From: DATGMB01 sp035293845
Lineage (GTDB): Bacteria; Acidobacteriota; Terriglobia; Bryobacterales; Bryobacteraceae
Length of the DNA: 64,000 bases
Assembly (NCBI GenBank): GCA_035293845.1
Contig: DATGMB010000172.1
Location: 1-64,000, forward strand
Reading direction: 5' to 3'
Part shown: piece after piece, positions 1 through 8,604 of the stretch
How the letters are laid out: each line of letters starts with the position of its first letter
Position numbering within the stretch: the first letter of the stretch is position 1
The notes under the pieces: model-generated
What the model saw: only the letters and a program-made list of their open reading frames with translations
What the model was told of the DNA's origin: nothing
Database searches by the model: none
Translations under genes and position numbers: made by a program

Positions 1-137
1 AGCCGGTTCGCCAGGTACTGGTCGAGGCCGCGGGACATCGGCATCACGTAAACCGTGCGGACGCCGGTGAGGTCCGCGCCCGCAAGCAGCGCGGCGGAGC
101 AGCCGAGGACGAGCCAAAGGCGATACATAGGAACCAT
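1..137 (-). CDS. Secreted protein, N-terminal fragment
   Basis: This is the 5' end of a leftward gene cut by the window edge. Its ATG lies at 137 or 128. The first about 20 residues form a signal peptide (MYRLWLVLGCSAALLAGA). After cleavage comes GVRTVYVMPMSRGLDQYLANRL, cut at this point by the edge. The hydrophobic run containing LGCSA could be a Sec signal or a lipobox. I do not recognise the family, although short sequences of this type recur in acidobacterial secreted proteins as far as I remember. It runs divergently from the glycosyltransferase cluster. Confidence 0.55.
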   Translation of the reverse strand, partial: MVPMYRLWLVLGCSAALLAGADLTGVRTVYVMPMSRGLDQYLANR

Positions 138-256
138 GATAACGAGACGCGCGGGAGGGGGAAAAAGTCGGATGCCGGCGGGGTGGCCCGTGGCGTGCGA
201 GGACGGGCGGGGCGGCGGGCGCGCGCCGCGCCCTTACGGCCGCGGCTCGGATTCCC

Positions 257-931
257 ATGTATAAGGGCCAATCGATCACCGTCATCATCCCGTGCCTCAA
301 CGAGGAGCAGGGGATTCAGAAGGTCCTCGACGCGATGCCGGACTTCGTGGATGAAGTCATCGTCGTCGATAACGGATCGACGGACCGCACGTCGGAGGTG
401 GCCACCGAGCGGGGCGCGAAGGTGATCCGCGAACCGGTGCGGGGCTACGGGCGCGCCTACAAGCGGGGCTTCGCGGTGGCGACGGGCGATCTCATCATCA
501 CGCTCGATGGCGACCACAGCTACCCCGTGGATGCGGTGGGCTACCTGATCGAGGCGTTCCTGCACCTGGAGGTGGACTTTCTCAACGCCTCGCGGTTCCC
601 GGTGCGCGATCCGCGCGCGATGAGCTTCAAACACAAGATCGGGAATCTGGTGCTCTCGATCGCCACCTCGCTGCTGTTCTTCCGCTGGGTTCGCGATTCG
701 CAATCCGGAATGTGGGTGCTGCGGCGGTCGATCGTGAAGGAGCTCAAACTCGAATCGGATAGTATGGCGTTTTCCGAGGAGATCAAAATCGAAGTGCTGC
801 GCAACCGGCGGCTGCGGTTCGGAGAGATTTCGATTCTGTACTCGTCGCGGCTGGGGGAGAAGAAGCTGAATCCGTGGCGGGACGGCGTGCAGAACCTGGC
901 GTTTTTAGTCAAGAAGAGATTTTTTAGATAA
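257..931 (+). CDS. GT2 glycosyltransferase, dolichol-phosphate-mannose-synthase-like
   Basis: A 224-residue family 2 glycosyltransferase. The N-terminus has the GT-A nucleotide-binding core (SITVIIPCLNEEQGI, then VIVVDNGSTDRT near residues 35-46). The metal-binding DGD follows at about residue 78 (ITLDGDHSYPVDAV), as in polyprenyl-phosphate mannosyl/glucosyl transferases. No convincing membrane helices are present, so this is the short soluble or peripherally bound form. It probably uses a nucleotide sugar to glycosylate a lipid carrier for surface polysaccharide or glycoprotein synthesis. It is the first of four glycosyltransferase genes in a row, separated from the next by an inverted-repeat element. 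The exact sugar cannot be told from sequence. Confidence 0.9.
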   Translation: MYKGQSITVIIPCLNEEQGIQKVLDAMPDFVDEVIVVDNGSTDRTSEVATERGAKVIREPVRGYGRAYKRGFAVATGDLIITLDGDHSYPVDAVGYLIEAFLHLEVDFLNASRFPVRDPRAMSFKHKIGNLVLSIATSLLFFRWVRDSQSGMWVLRRSIVKELKLESDSMAFSEEIKIEVLRNRRLRFGEISILYSSRLGEKKLNPWRDGVQNLAFLVKKRFFR

Positions 932-997
932 CCGCCAGGGCGCAGAGACGCAGAGAAAGACAAAGTATTCTCTGCGCCTTTGTGCCTCGGCGGTGAA
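930..997. repeat. Intergenic inverted repeat, CAGAG/CTCTG family (copy 1)
   Basis: Two arms face each other between two genes: a left arm with CCGCCAGGGCGCAGAGACG and a right arm ending TTTGTGCCTCGGCGG. The core GCAGAGAA pairs with TTCTCTGC. A second copy with the same motifs lies at 10211-10292. The element could form a long imperfect hairpin between the two glycosyltransferase genes. Confidence 0.75.
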
Positions 998-1011
998 TCC
1001 AGTGTGGCAAA

Positions 1012-1941
1012 GTGACACAGCCGGACATCGGAATCGTGATCGTCACGTATCATTCGGAGGCCGAGATCGGTCCGTGCCTCGATGCCGCAATGGCGACCGG
1101 CGCCACGGTTGTAGTAGTCGATAACGCGTCGCGCGATGGCACGGTGGAAGAGGTCCGGCGGCGTCCGGTGCGGCTCATCGCGAATGCAGCAAATCGCGGC
1201 TTCGCGGGCGCGGTGAATCAAGGGTTTGCGGCGCTCTCGACGCCGTATGTCCTGCTGCTGAATCCGGATTGCGTGATCGTGCGCGGCCTCGATGTGCTGC
1301 GCGATGCCTGCGCAGCGCCGGGGGTCGCGGCGGCGGGCGGCATGCTGGTCGACCGGGAGGGCCGTCCGCAGACCGGTTTCATGGTGCGTCGATTCCCGAC
1401 TGCGGCCTCGCTGATTTTGGAAGCTCTCTTGCTGAACCGGCTCTGGCCGAAAAATCCCGTGAACCGGCATTACCGCGCCCTGGATCTGGACTACGGCGTC
1501 CGCGCGGAAGTGGAGCAGCCCGCCGGGGCGTTTCTCATGGTGCGGCGCGCAGTGTGGCAGGAGCTCGGAGGCTTCGATGAGTCGTTTTTCCCGCTGTGGT
1601 TCGAAGACGTGGACTTTTGCCGCCGCGCGGCAGGCCGGGGATACCGGATTCTGTACGAGCCCGGGGGTATTGCGCAGCACAGGGGCGCACATTCCATCGT
1701 TCACTTAACTGTAGAGATGCGGCGGATTTATTGGTATTGTAGTCTACTGAAGTATTCAGCTAAACACTTGCGCCCGGTGGCTTATCGGGCGGTGTGTCTG
1801 GCTGTGGCTGCGGGATCGGTTTTGCGGATGATCGCGGAATCGTTTCAGGCACGCCGCATTCTGCCGATGGCAGCTTACGGGGAAGTTGTGCGGCTCGCCG
1901 GCCGCGCGTTGGTATCGGCCGGCGGGGCGAATCAGTTGTAA
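1012..1941 (+). CDS. GT2 glycosyltransferase, rhamnosyltransferase-like
   Basis: A 309-residue GT2 enzyme that starts at a GTG. The GT-A fold begins at once (DIGIVIVTYHSEAEIG). VVVVDNASRDGT follows near residue 35, and LLLNPDCVI near residue 85 carries the DxD-like NPD motif of rhamnosyl- and other GT2 transferases. The acceptor region has FEDVDFCRRAAGRGYRI, the ED base motif typical of this subfamily. The C-terminus is hydrophobic and may associate with membrane. The gene is probably co-transcribed with its neighbours and acts in surface polysaccharide assembly. Donor and acceptor are unknown. Confidence 0.88.
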   Translation: MTQPDIGIVIVTYHSEAEIGPCLDAAMATGATVVVVDNASRDGTVEEVRRRPVRLIANAANRGFAGAVNQGFAALSTPYVLLLNPDCVIVRGLDVLRDACAAPGVAAAGGMLVDREGRPQTGFMVRRFPTAASLILEALLLNRLWPKNPVNRHYRALDLDYGVRAEVEQPAGAFLMVRRAVWQELGGFDESFFPLWFEDVDFCRRAAGRGYRILYEPGGIAQHRGAHSIVHLTVEMRRIYWYCSLLKYSAKHLRPVAYRAVCLAVAAGSVLRMIAESFQARRILPMAAYGEVVRLAGRALVSAGGANQL

Positions 1942-2039
1942 CGGGCCCTCTGTAAACCGCCGCGGTGTGCCCTGCGGGCCACGCGGCTCGATTTCGAAAC
2001 ATACGGACGTACGGTAACTCGGACTCTCAGGTTCTGTTC

Positions 2040-3086
2040 ATGGCGCACAACGACCTCGTCTCCGTCACGATCGTTACTTATAACAGCGGGCGGTTCATCA
2101 AACGATGCCTGGAATCGGTGCTGGCGCAGAAGTATCCCTTCAAAGAAATCATCGTGGTGGATAACGCCTCGAGCGATGGAACCACCGACATCCTGGAACA
2201 GTTCGAGGACCGCTGCCAGGTTTACTACAACGACGAGAACATCGGGTTCGCAGCCGCACAGAATCAGGCGATCCGGCTCTCCCGCGGGGAGTGGGTTCTT
2301 ACGCTCAATCCGGACGTACTGCTGCTTCCGAATTTCATCCAGGCAATGGTGGATGCGGGGCAGTTCGATCCGCAGATCGGCAGCGTTTGCGGCAAGCTGC
2401 TGACGATGACCGCGCATTTCGAGATCCCGGAGAAGCCGGTGGTGGATTCGACCGGGATTTACTTCAACCCGATGCTGCGGCATCTCGACCGCGGCAGCCA
2501 GGAAGTGGATAACGGCCACTACCTGCAATACGAATACGTGTTCGGCGCCACGGCCGCGGCCGCGCTCTACCGGCGCGCGATGATCGACGATATCTCCCTC
2601 GATGGCGAGTTCTTCGATACCGATTTCTTCGTTTACCGCGAGGATGCGGACGTCGCCTGGCGCGCGCAGTTGATGGGCTGGAAGTGCCTGTACGCGCCCT
2701 ACGCGCGGGGCTATCACGTGCGCAAGGTGCTGCCCGGCAACCGGCGCGCGCTGCCGCCTGAAATCAACATGCATTCGGTGAAGAACCGCTTCCTGATGCG
2801 CATCAAGAACATTTCGCCGGATCTTTACCGGCGGAACTGGCTCTCCATCACGGCGCGGGACATCGTGGTGGTGATGTGCTGCCTGCTGTGGGAGCACACG
2901 TCGCTGAAGGCGTTCTGGTTCCTGGCGCGCAACTGGAAGCGGGTTGTGGCGAAGCGGCGCCGGATTCAGGAGGCGCGGCGCGTCGACCACGAATACATCG
3001 CGAGCTGGTTCCAGTACCGGCCGGTCAGCAAGAAGACGCCGAAGAAGATGACGCGGATGCTCTCGCGGTCCGAAACGGTGGGCTAG
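2040..3086 (+). CDS. GT2 glycosyltransferase, rhamnosyltransferase-like
   Basis: A 348-residue GT2 protein. I place the start at the ATG at 2040, because the frame upstream (back to 1965) codes for a non-family-like leader and the core begins straight after (LVSVTIVTYNSGRFIKRCL). Core motifs are IIVVDNASSDGT near residue 40, LTLNPDVLLLP (NPD) near residue 90 and the YREDADVAWRAQLMGWK acceptor motif near residue 200. The C-terminus is strongly basic (KRRRIQEARR). It closely parallels the preceding gene, and the two may add successive sugars to one lipid-linked glycan. Only 6 bases separate it from the next gene, which suggests an operon. Confidence 0.88.
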   Translation: MAHNDLVSVTIVTYNSGRFIKRCLESVLAQKYPFKEIIVVDNASSDGTTDILEQFEDRCQVYYNDENIGFAAAQNQAIRLSRGEWVLTLNPDVLLLPNFIQAMVDAGQFDPQIGSVCGKLLTMTAHFEIPEKPVVDSTGIYFNPMLRHLDRGSQEVDNGHYLQYEYVFGATAAAALYRRAMIDDISLDGEFFDTDFFVYREDADVAWRAQLMGWKCLYAPYARGYHVRKVLPGNRRALPPEINMHSVKNRFLMRIKNISPDLYRRNWLSITARDIVVVMCCLLWEHTSLKAFWFLARNWKRVVAKRRRIQEARRVDHEYIASWFQYRPVSKKTPKKMTRMLSRSETVG

Positions 3087-3092
3087 GCGCCG

Positions 3093-4181
3093 GTGCGCAT
3101 CGCGCTCGCCGGCACTCGCGGGATTCCCGCCAACTACGGCGGCTTTGAAACGTTCGCCGAGGAGCTATCCACGCGCCTCGCGGCGCGCGGGCACGAAGTG
3201 ACCGTCTACTGCCGGGAGCGGTACCGCGAGACGCACTATCGCGGCGTGCGGCTCGTCTGGCTGCCGACCATCCGGCACAAATACTTCGACACGCTGGCGC
3301 ACACGTTCCTCTCCACGCTGCACCTGATGACGCATCGCGCGGACGCCGCGCTCTACTGCAACGGCGCCAACGCGATCTTCACGCCGCTCGCGAGGCTGGC
3401 TGGCGTGCCCGTGGCGCTGAACGTGGACGGGATCGAGCGCAAGCGGAAAAAATGGAACCGCGCGGCCAAGACGTGGTACCTGGTTTCCGAGTGGCTGGCG
3501 ACGTTCTGCCCCAATGCGGTGGTGACCGATGCGCTCACGATCCAGCGATATTATCGCGAGCGCTACGGCAAGGAGACTACGTTCATTCCGTACGGCGCGG
3601 AAGTGGGGCGTGTGGAAAGCGCGGCCGTGCTGGAACGGCTGGGGTTGGAGCGGGGGCGCTATTTTCTGTACGTGAGCCGCATGGAGCCGGAGAATCATCC
3701 GCTCGAGGTGCGTCAGGCGTTCGAGCGCGTGGCGACGGAGATGAAGCTCGCGCTCATCGGCGATGCGCCGTATGCGCACGAGTACATCCGGCGCGTGCGC
3801 GACACGAGCGACGCGCGGATCGTCATGCCGGGCGCGATCTACGGCGAAGGCTACCGCGAGCTGGGCTCGCATTGCTTCGCGTACATTCATGCGACGGAGG
3901 TCGGCGGGACGCATCCGGCGTTGATCGAGGCGATGGGCCGCGGCGCGCTCGTCATCTATCGCAACACCCCGGAGAACGCCGAGGTCGTCGGGGACGCAGG
4001 GATTCCGTTCGAGCCGGAGGAGCTGGAGCAAAAGCTACGCGCGGCTCTGGAAATGCCGGAGAGCGGGCGGGAGGAGCTGCGGAGGCGCGCGATGGAGCGC
4101 GTGCGGGAGCGGTATTCGTGGGATGCGGTGACGGATGCGTACGAGAGGCTGCTGCGGGGGGTGGCGGGGCGCTCAGCGTGA
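3093..4181 (+). CDS. DUF1972/GT4-family glycosyltransferase
   Basis: A 362-residue protein starting at GTG. Its N-terminus (ALAGTRGIPANYGGFETFAE) is diagnostic of the DUF1972 domain found on rhamnosyl- and galactosyltransferases of GT family 4. The C-terminal half has the nucleotide-sugar pocket of GT-B enzymes (ALIGDAPYAHEYIR; then THPALIEAMGRGALVI and the E of TPENAEVVGD). The protein is a retaining GT-B enzyme, so the cluster holds both GT-A and GT-B types. It closes the four-gene glycosyltransferase run and sits 6 bases after the previous stop. Probable role: addition of a sugar to a cell-surface polysaccharide in the cytoplasm. Confidence 0.88.
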   Translation: MRIALAGTRGIPANYGGFETFAEELSTRLAARGHEVTVYCRERYRETHYRGVRLVWLPTIRHKYFDTLAHTFLSTLHLMTHRADAALYCNGANAIFTPLARLAGVPVALNVDGIERKRKKWNRAAKTWYLVSEWLATFCPNAVVTDALTIQRYYRERYGKETTFIPYGAEVGRVESAAVLERLGLERGRYFLYVSRMEPENHPLEVRQAFERVATEMKLALIGDAPYAHEYIRRVRDTSDARIVMPGAIYGEGYRELGSHCFAYIHATEVGGTHPALIEAMGRGALVIYRNTPENAEVVGDAGIPFEPEELEQKLRAALEMPESGREELRRRAMERVRERYSWDAVTDAYERLLRGVAGRSA

Positions 4182-4214
4182 GGCGCTATAGTTCGGCGTA
4201 AACTTGAGACTGGG

Positions 4215-4562
4215 ATGGGAAAGGGCGATTCAATTCGAACACCGGCTGCCGAGGATCGTGTCCTCAATACCATTGTTGAGCGCCTCGTCAGTCTGTACCG
4301 GCCCGAGCGGATCTATCTCTTCGGCTCCGTTGCGCGCGGCGACGCCAGCCCTGATAGCGATTACGATCTGATGGTCGTCGTTCCAGACTCTACACCCCAA
4401 AGCTTACGCGATCCCGGATTGGCGTATCGAGCGCTCTGGCGGCTCGGCGCCGCCATTGACCCACTCGTCTGGACCCGAACGCAATTCGATAGCCGCCTGC
4501 ACCTGCGAGCATCGCTGCCGTCCACGATTCTGCGAGAGGGCAGGCTCTTGTATGCGGCCTGA
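4215..4562 (+). CDS. MNT nucleotidyltransferase (antitoxin of an MNT/HEPN pair)
   Basis: A 115-residue minimal nucleotidyltransferase. The pol-beta-like signature is complete: IYLFGSVARGDASPDSDYDL, with the GS and the DxD metal ligands near residues 37-51. Proteins of this size next to a HEPN gene act as antitoxins; in studied cases they add AMP to the HEPN partner. The stop overlaps the HEPN start by 11 bases, so translation is likely coupled. The glycosyltransferase cluster ends just upstream with no shared function evident. Confidence 0.85.
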   Translation: MGKGDSIRTPAAEDRVLNTIVERLVSLYRPERIYLFGSVARGDASPDSDYDLMVVVPDSTPQSLRDPGLAYRALWRLGAAIDPLVWTRTQFDSRLHLRASLPSTILREGRLLYAA

Positions 4563-4974
4563 TCCGGAGCGGCTGGCCGACACCGAATCCTGGCTCCGAA
4601 AGGCGGCCAGCGATTTGCGCTGCGCGGGTATTGACCTCGAGGCGACGCCACCAGCGACCGAGGACGCCGTCTTCCATTGCCAGCAAGCGGTGGAGAAGGC
4701 ACTCAAGGCATTTCTCGTATGGCACGACGCGCCGTTCGCGAAGACGCATGACCTCGGAAAGCTCGGCGCCTCGGCTGTGCAGTTTGACGCGACTCTGGAG
4801 CCGCTGGTCGATCGTGTCGTCGATCTCAGTAAGTATGCCTGGATGTTCCGCTATCCAGGAGATCCCGTCGAGCCTACGCTGGAGGAGACCGAGGAAGTCC
4901 TCAGACGGGCTTTGTCAGTCGTGGACGAACTGAAAAAGCGGATCACGGAGCCGGAGCCGCCTGAGGCACCTTAA
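4552..4974 (+). CDS. HEPN-domain toxin
   Basis: A 140-residue HEPN protein. I chose the ATG at 4552, inside the end of the MNT gene, because the family core begins soon after (ESWLRKAASDLRCA). The helix FHCQQAVEKALKAFLVWH is the typical HEPN second helix, KTHDL follows it, and YAWMFRYPGD matches the conserved RYP segment of PF05168. HEPN proteins are mostly metal-independent RNases, and with an MNT neighbour this should be the toxin half of a type II/VII-like module. The 3' end overlaps the convergent small gene by 32 bases. Confidence 0.85.
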   Translation: MRPDPERLADTESWLRKAASDLRCAGIDLEATPPATEDAVFHCQQAVEKALKAFLVWHDAPFAKTHDLGKLGASAVQFDATLEPLVDRVVDLSKYAWMFRYPGDPVEPTLEETEEVLRRALSVVDELKKRITEPEPPEAP

Positions 4975-5201
4975 GAGATTTCAGAACATTCGCGAAAGCG
5001 GCTTCGGGCATTCCCTGGTACTTCGACGTGCCGTTGTGTACGCGCGCCAGATCATCGGACGAGAGCGCCAGGGTGGCGTTATTTTTCAGGGCCCAGGCCT
5101 TCGTGAGCTTGTAACACCGCGCGTACGCCATCGAGGGCGATTGCGCGGCCAGCGCGCCCGCCGCCGCAACAGCGCATCCTAAGAATAATGCGCCCGTTCA
5201 T
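4943..5201 (-). pseudogene. Small secreted protein with a frame disruption just after the start
   Basis: The frame from 5131 down to 4943 encodes 62 residues (MAYARCYKLTKAW..., ending KVPQAAPAP). The same frame stays open upstream and codes for a hydrophobic signal-peptide-like run (GALFLGCAVAAAGALAA), but has no ATG, GTG or TTG before a TGA. An ATG at 5201 lies one base out of frame: its sequence is ATGAACGGGC, and removing one A gives a start followed directly by the signal peptide, for an 85-residue protein. Either one base has been inserted, the sequence is in error, or only the short form is made. The body is not recognised. It follows the DUF362 gene by 6 bases and was probably co-transcribed with it. 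Confidence 0.5.
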
Positions 5202-5207
5202 GCGCGG

Positions 5208-6335
5208 CTATGCGCTGAAGCGATACAGCGCATCCGCGATCGGCACGCCGCGCACATCGATCCGCTTCAAGTCCGTCGTGCCGACGCCGTGAGCCTCCGC
5301 CAGCGTCAGGATGTTGTCGCATTTCTCGAACGGCGCCGTGCCGCGCTCGGCGCGCGGGTTGTAGCCCATCACGGCGGCCGAGACCGCGTCCGTGCAGACC
5401 GGGTTCAGGCCCGCGATCAGCACGCCGGGCTTGACCATGCGCACGCCGCGAATCCACGGGCCTTCGCCGCCACTGATGGTTTCGACGCCATCGACGATCG
5501 CGAGGTGAATCGGCCGCGCGGCGACCAGGTCGGCAACAATATGGGGGACGCGGTAGCCCGGGTCGTGGTTCGCGCCGAAATGCAGCTCCTGCGGCGCGGA
5601 TTTCGCCGGCTGGCGCACGCCCTCGTGTCCGACCTTCAGCCGGCCGGTGGTGGGGCTCTCGTTGGGCTCATCGACGCCGGCGTCGTCGCCGTAAATCGAA
5701 GCGGGAATGGTGCCGAAAACGTTCTTGCAGGAAAGCGTCAGGCCGCAGGTGGCGTGGTTCTTCAGCTTCGCCATGCTGACGTAGACGTCTGTGTCTTCGT
5801 AGGCGTGGTTCAGGTCGTAGGCCGGGTACATGTAGGCGCTGCCGGGGACGCGGAAGCGCGAATACTTCCTGCCCTTGCCGAGCGCGTTGGTGTTTTCGAA
5901 TTCGACCAGCGGCGCGGCCGATTGCAGACTGCGCACGTTCCAGCCGGAATCCAGCATGCTCTCTTCGAGCGGCCCGGCCGTGGCCCAGGAGCTTTCGACG
6001 AAGCGGATGCGCTTCGCGCCGGCGCGTCCGAACAGGTAGGCGGCGGCGCCGAGCAGCTTGGGATGCGTGTAGTGCGTCAGCGCCGGCGCGCGGCCCTGCA
6101 CGCGGTTGCCGGGGCTGCCGGTCATGTTCACCTTGATGGTGACGGTCTTGTTGCGCACCAGCCCTTCGATGCCGCCCAGCTTGTCGAACATGCCGGCGAG
6201 CGTGCCGGTCACGTCCTCGTCATAGGACGCCAGTTTGGCAATCGCAACCGGCGCGGCCGGCGCCGCGGTTTCGGCGGCCTTGAGGAAAGGCGCCGCACTG
6301 AGCATCGCTACCCATTCTCTGCGACTGAGGTTCAT
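5208..6335 (-). CDS. DUF362 domain protein with Tat-like signal
   Basis: A 375-residue protein. The ATG at 6335 is preferred because it begins a twin-arginine-like leader (NLSRREWVAMLSAAPFLKAA) and sits 2 bases after the stop of the upstream gene. The body shows DUF362 features: VTIKVNMTG near residue 85, the KLKNH motif in SMAKLKNHATCGLTLSCKNV, and a C-terminal DGVETISGGEGPW segment. DUF362 proteins are thought to be redox or iron-sulfur-linked, but no four-cysteine ferredoxin cluster is present here. Function is unknown. It forms an operon with the secreted gene at 6337-7731. Confidence 0.8.
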   Translation of the reverse strand: MNLSRREWVAMLSAAPFLKAAETAAPAAPVAIAKLASYDEDVTGTLAGMFDKLGGIEGLVRNKTVTIKVNMTGSPGNRVQGRAPALTHYTHPKLLGAAAYLFGRAGAKRIRFVESSWATAGPLEESMLDSGWNVRSLQSAAPLVEFENTNALGKGRKYSRFRVPGSAYMYPAYDLNHAYEDTDVYVSMAKLKNHATCGLTLSCKNVFGTIPASIYGDDAGVDEPNESPTTGRLKVGHEGVRQPAKSAPQELHFGANHDPGYRVPHIVADLVAARPIHLAIVDGVETISGGEGPWIRGVRMVKPGVLIAGLNPVCTDAVSAAVMGYNPRAERGTAPFEKCDNILTLAEAHGVGTTDLKRIDVRGVPIADALYRFSA

Positions 6336-6336
6336 C

Positions 6337-7731
6337 TTATTGCTCCAGTTGGATGGTGGCGCAGACGGACACCTTGTCAATATCGACCCCCTGCGCGTCG
6401 TCTTCGCGGTAAATGGCAAGCGGCTTGGACACGCCCTCCGGCGTGAGCAGCGTGGCCTTTCGGAAGCCGCCGGAAAAATGCACGGTAACGTTTTCGACCG
6501 GGTAATCGGAATAATTCACCAGATGCAGGATGACCGTTTTGCCGTCCGCCGAAGAGAGCACGTTGGACAGCATCGAAGAGACGTTGAACAGCCGCACGCC
6601 GAGGTTGCGGCGGCCGATCATGGAATTGATGTCGCGCCAGATCTCGTTGAGTCGCGTGAGCTCGCTCTGGTCGAGCGTGATGCGTCCGGCGCCGGGCGCT
6701 GCGTCCTGCCAGCCGGGCGGGCCGTTGAGGACCGTATTGCCGGAGCGGGTGAAATTGCGCAGGATTTCCTGCTGCGCGGGAGTGAGCGCGCCGGGATCGA
6801 CATTCACCGCCATGGTGGCGCCGTTCAGAGCGTCAGCGCTGAGGCGCTCCGGCGGAACGGGTTTGACGGGCGTGTGCTTGACCGCGATCATATCGAGGAT
6901 GCCGCCCGAAAGCAGGCCGCCCTTCGCCGGGTCCTGCACCACGGCGAGCTTGGCGTATTCGCGCATGGCGCGCCACTCGGGGTGGCTCTCGAAATAGCGC
7001 AGCAGCTCGTTCATCTGGCGCCAGTCGGCGAGGGCATCGGCATCGCGGCGGTGGAGGCGCGCGGCGAAGTCGGGGTCGAAGGCGAGCACCCAGCGGGCGC
7101 CCGAAATCGCGGCATCGGCGATGGCCTGCAGGTAACGCGTTCGGGTGATGACGGCGCCCGCGGGCGGCCGGTTGCCGAGCCACACGGCGGCATCGCCCCA
7201 GGCGCGCACGGCGCGGACGAATCCGGTGTTGGTGTCGATCCAGGCCGAGCCGGTCGGACCGGCCTTCCTGGCATCCTGTTCGTCGACGATGCCGGGCCAT
7301 ACGCCCTGATCGGTGCCGATGATGGGCGCGGGCGAGCCCAGCGGCATGCGGCTGCGCGGGCCGAGCTCGATCACGGGCGCGGCGCCGGCGGCCTCGCGAA
7401 CGGCAGCGGCGGCGGCATCGGCGAAGTCGCCATCGAGGACCAGACCGGCGGCGTTGGCGGCCAGCGCGCTGCGCGCCTCGGCGGCGGCGTTCGGGCCGGG
7501 CTGCAGCGCGATCAACGTCACGATGCCCCGCGAACCGGCGGCGGCGATCAACTCCGGCGAAGACTTCGCGAGCAGGAGACAGTTGACCGGGCTGCCGCGC
7601 AGCAGATCGAGCGATTCGACATCCGCCCAGGGCCACCGTGCGGGAACCCATTCCGCGGGTTTCGGTACGGCGGCGTACGCCAGGGGAACAAGACAGAGGG
7701 CGGCCAGCCAGCGGGCCCGGCGCAACAGCAT
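6337..7731 (-). CDS. Secreted protein of unknown function, glycosidase-like architecture
   Basis: A 464-residue protein with a clear signal peptide (RRARWLAALCLVPLAYA). The middle has alternating hydrophobic strands and acidic loops (AAGLVLDGDFAD, RWVLAFDPDFAARL) reminiscent of a TIM-barrel hydrolase. The C-terminus (VILHLVNYSDYPVENVTVHF) looks like the beta-sandwich that closes many secreted glycoside hydrolases. I cannot assign a family or catalytic pair. It lies immediately upstream of the DUF362 gene in the same operon, so the two may work together in the periplasm. Confidence 0.7.
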   Translation of the reverse strand: MLLRRARWLAALCLVPLAYAAVPKPAEWVPARWPWADVESLDLLRGSPVNCLLLAKSSPELIAAAGSRGIVTLIALQPGPNAAAEARSALAANAAGLVLDGDFADAAAAAVREAAGAAPVIELGPRSRMPLGSPAPIIGTDQGVWPGIVDEQDARKAGPTGSAWIDTNTGFVRAVRAWGDAAVWLGNRPPAGAVITRTRYLQAIADAAISGARWVLAFDPDFAARLHRRDADALADWRQMNELLRYFESHPEWRAMREYAKLAVVQDPAKGGLLSGGILDMIAVKHTPVKPVPPERLSADALNGATMAVNVDPGALTPAQQEILRNFTRSGNTVLNGPPGWQDAAPGAGRITLDQSELTRLNEIWRDINSMIGRRNLGVRLFNVSSMLSNVLSSADGKTVILHLVNYSDYPVENVTVHFSGGFRKATLLTPEGVSKPLAIYREDDAQGVDIDKVSVCATIQLEQ

Positions 7732-7805
7732 AATTTATACTTTACGACGTAACTTGAGATGGCGGTGGAACGAATCCTCAGCTTGGGGATGCCGGCTGCG
7801 GCCGG

Positions 7806-7840
7806 AGGGGATGGGGGATCGGGGATCGGGGATTGGGGAG
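7806..7840 (+). repeat. GGGGATTGGGG-type G-rich repeat
   Basis: A run of short G-rich units (GGGGGATCGGGGATCGGGGA then TTGGGG) directly in front of the ribosome-binding site of the DUF1223 gene. It matches one arm of the larger inverted repeat at 22631-22721. Here only one arm is present. Confidence 0.7.
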
Positions 7841-7847
7841 GCAGGAG

Positions 7848-8567
7848 ATGAAGGCTGGACTGGTGTTGTTTGCCATCGCGGCTGCGCGCGCGGCGGGGCC
7901 TCAGCCGGTTCCGGTCGTTGCGGAGCTGTTCACTTCGGAAGGCTGCTCGAGCTGTCCGCCGGCGGACCGGCTGCTGGCGGAGCTCGACCGTAGTCAGCCG
8001 GTCGCGGGCGCGCGGGTGATCGTGCTCAGCGAGCATGTGGATTACTGGAACCAGCTCGGCTGGCGCGATCCGTTCTCCGAGCCGCAATTCAGCCGGCGGC
8101 AGGAGCAGTACGCGCGCGTGCTGGGCGGCGATGTGTACACGCCGGAGCTGGTGGTCGACGGGCGCGATCCGGTGCTCGGCAACGACGCGGCGGCGGTCGG
8201 CAAGGCGATCCTGCGCGCGGCCGCGCGCGCCAAGGCGCCGGTGCGAATCGCGGGCGCGCGGCGCGAGGGCGCCGAGGCTGCCATCGAGATTGCCATTCCG
8301 CCTTTGACGAAGGGCCGCGGCGAGGTGTGGGTCGCGATCGCCGATGAGAGCGCCCGATCGAGCGTCAGCCGCGGGGAAAACGCCGGCCGCACGCTGGTCC
8401 ATGTGGCGGTGGTCCGCAGCCTGACGAAGGCGGGCAAGGTGGACAAGTCCGAAGGCATGGAGCGGACGCTGCGGATGGCCGTGGGCCAGGCTCCGGCGCG
8501 CGCGATCGTGTTCGTGGCGGATTCGGGCGGCACGATCTTCGGCGCGGACGAGGCGGCCGTGAGGTGA
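7848..8567 (+). CDS. DUF1223 thioredoxin-fold secreted protein
   Basis: A 239-residue protein of the DUF1223 family. The ATG at 7848 follows a GGAG and starts a signal peptide (KAGLVLFAIAAARAA). The diagnostic VAELFTSEGCSSCPPADRLL carries a CxxC at about residues 32-35, followed by VDYWNQLGWRDPFS and VYTPELVVDGR. The CxxC thioredoxin-like start suggests a periplasmic thiol-disulfide role, though no substrate is established. The G-rich repeat abuts its ribosome-binding site. It is followed by the ECF sigma gene. Confidence 0.88.
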   Translation: MKAGLVLFAIAAARAAGPQPVPVVAELFTSEGCSSCPPADRLLAELDRSQPVAGARVIVLSEHVDYWNQLGWRDPFSEPQFSRRQEQYARVLGGDVYTPELVVDGRDPVLGNDAAAVGKAILRAAARAKAPVRIAGARREGAEAAIEIAIPPLTKGRGEVWVAIADESARSSVSRGENAGRTLVHVAVVRSLTKAGKVDKSEGMERTLRMAVGQAPARAIVFVADSGGTIFGADEAAVR

Positions 8568-8604
8568 AAAAGCCTGCGATCATGGGGAGAGCGCCGGCTC
8601 CCTC

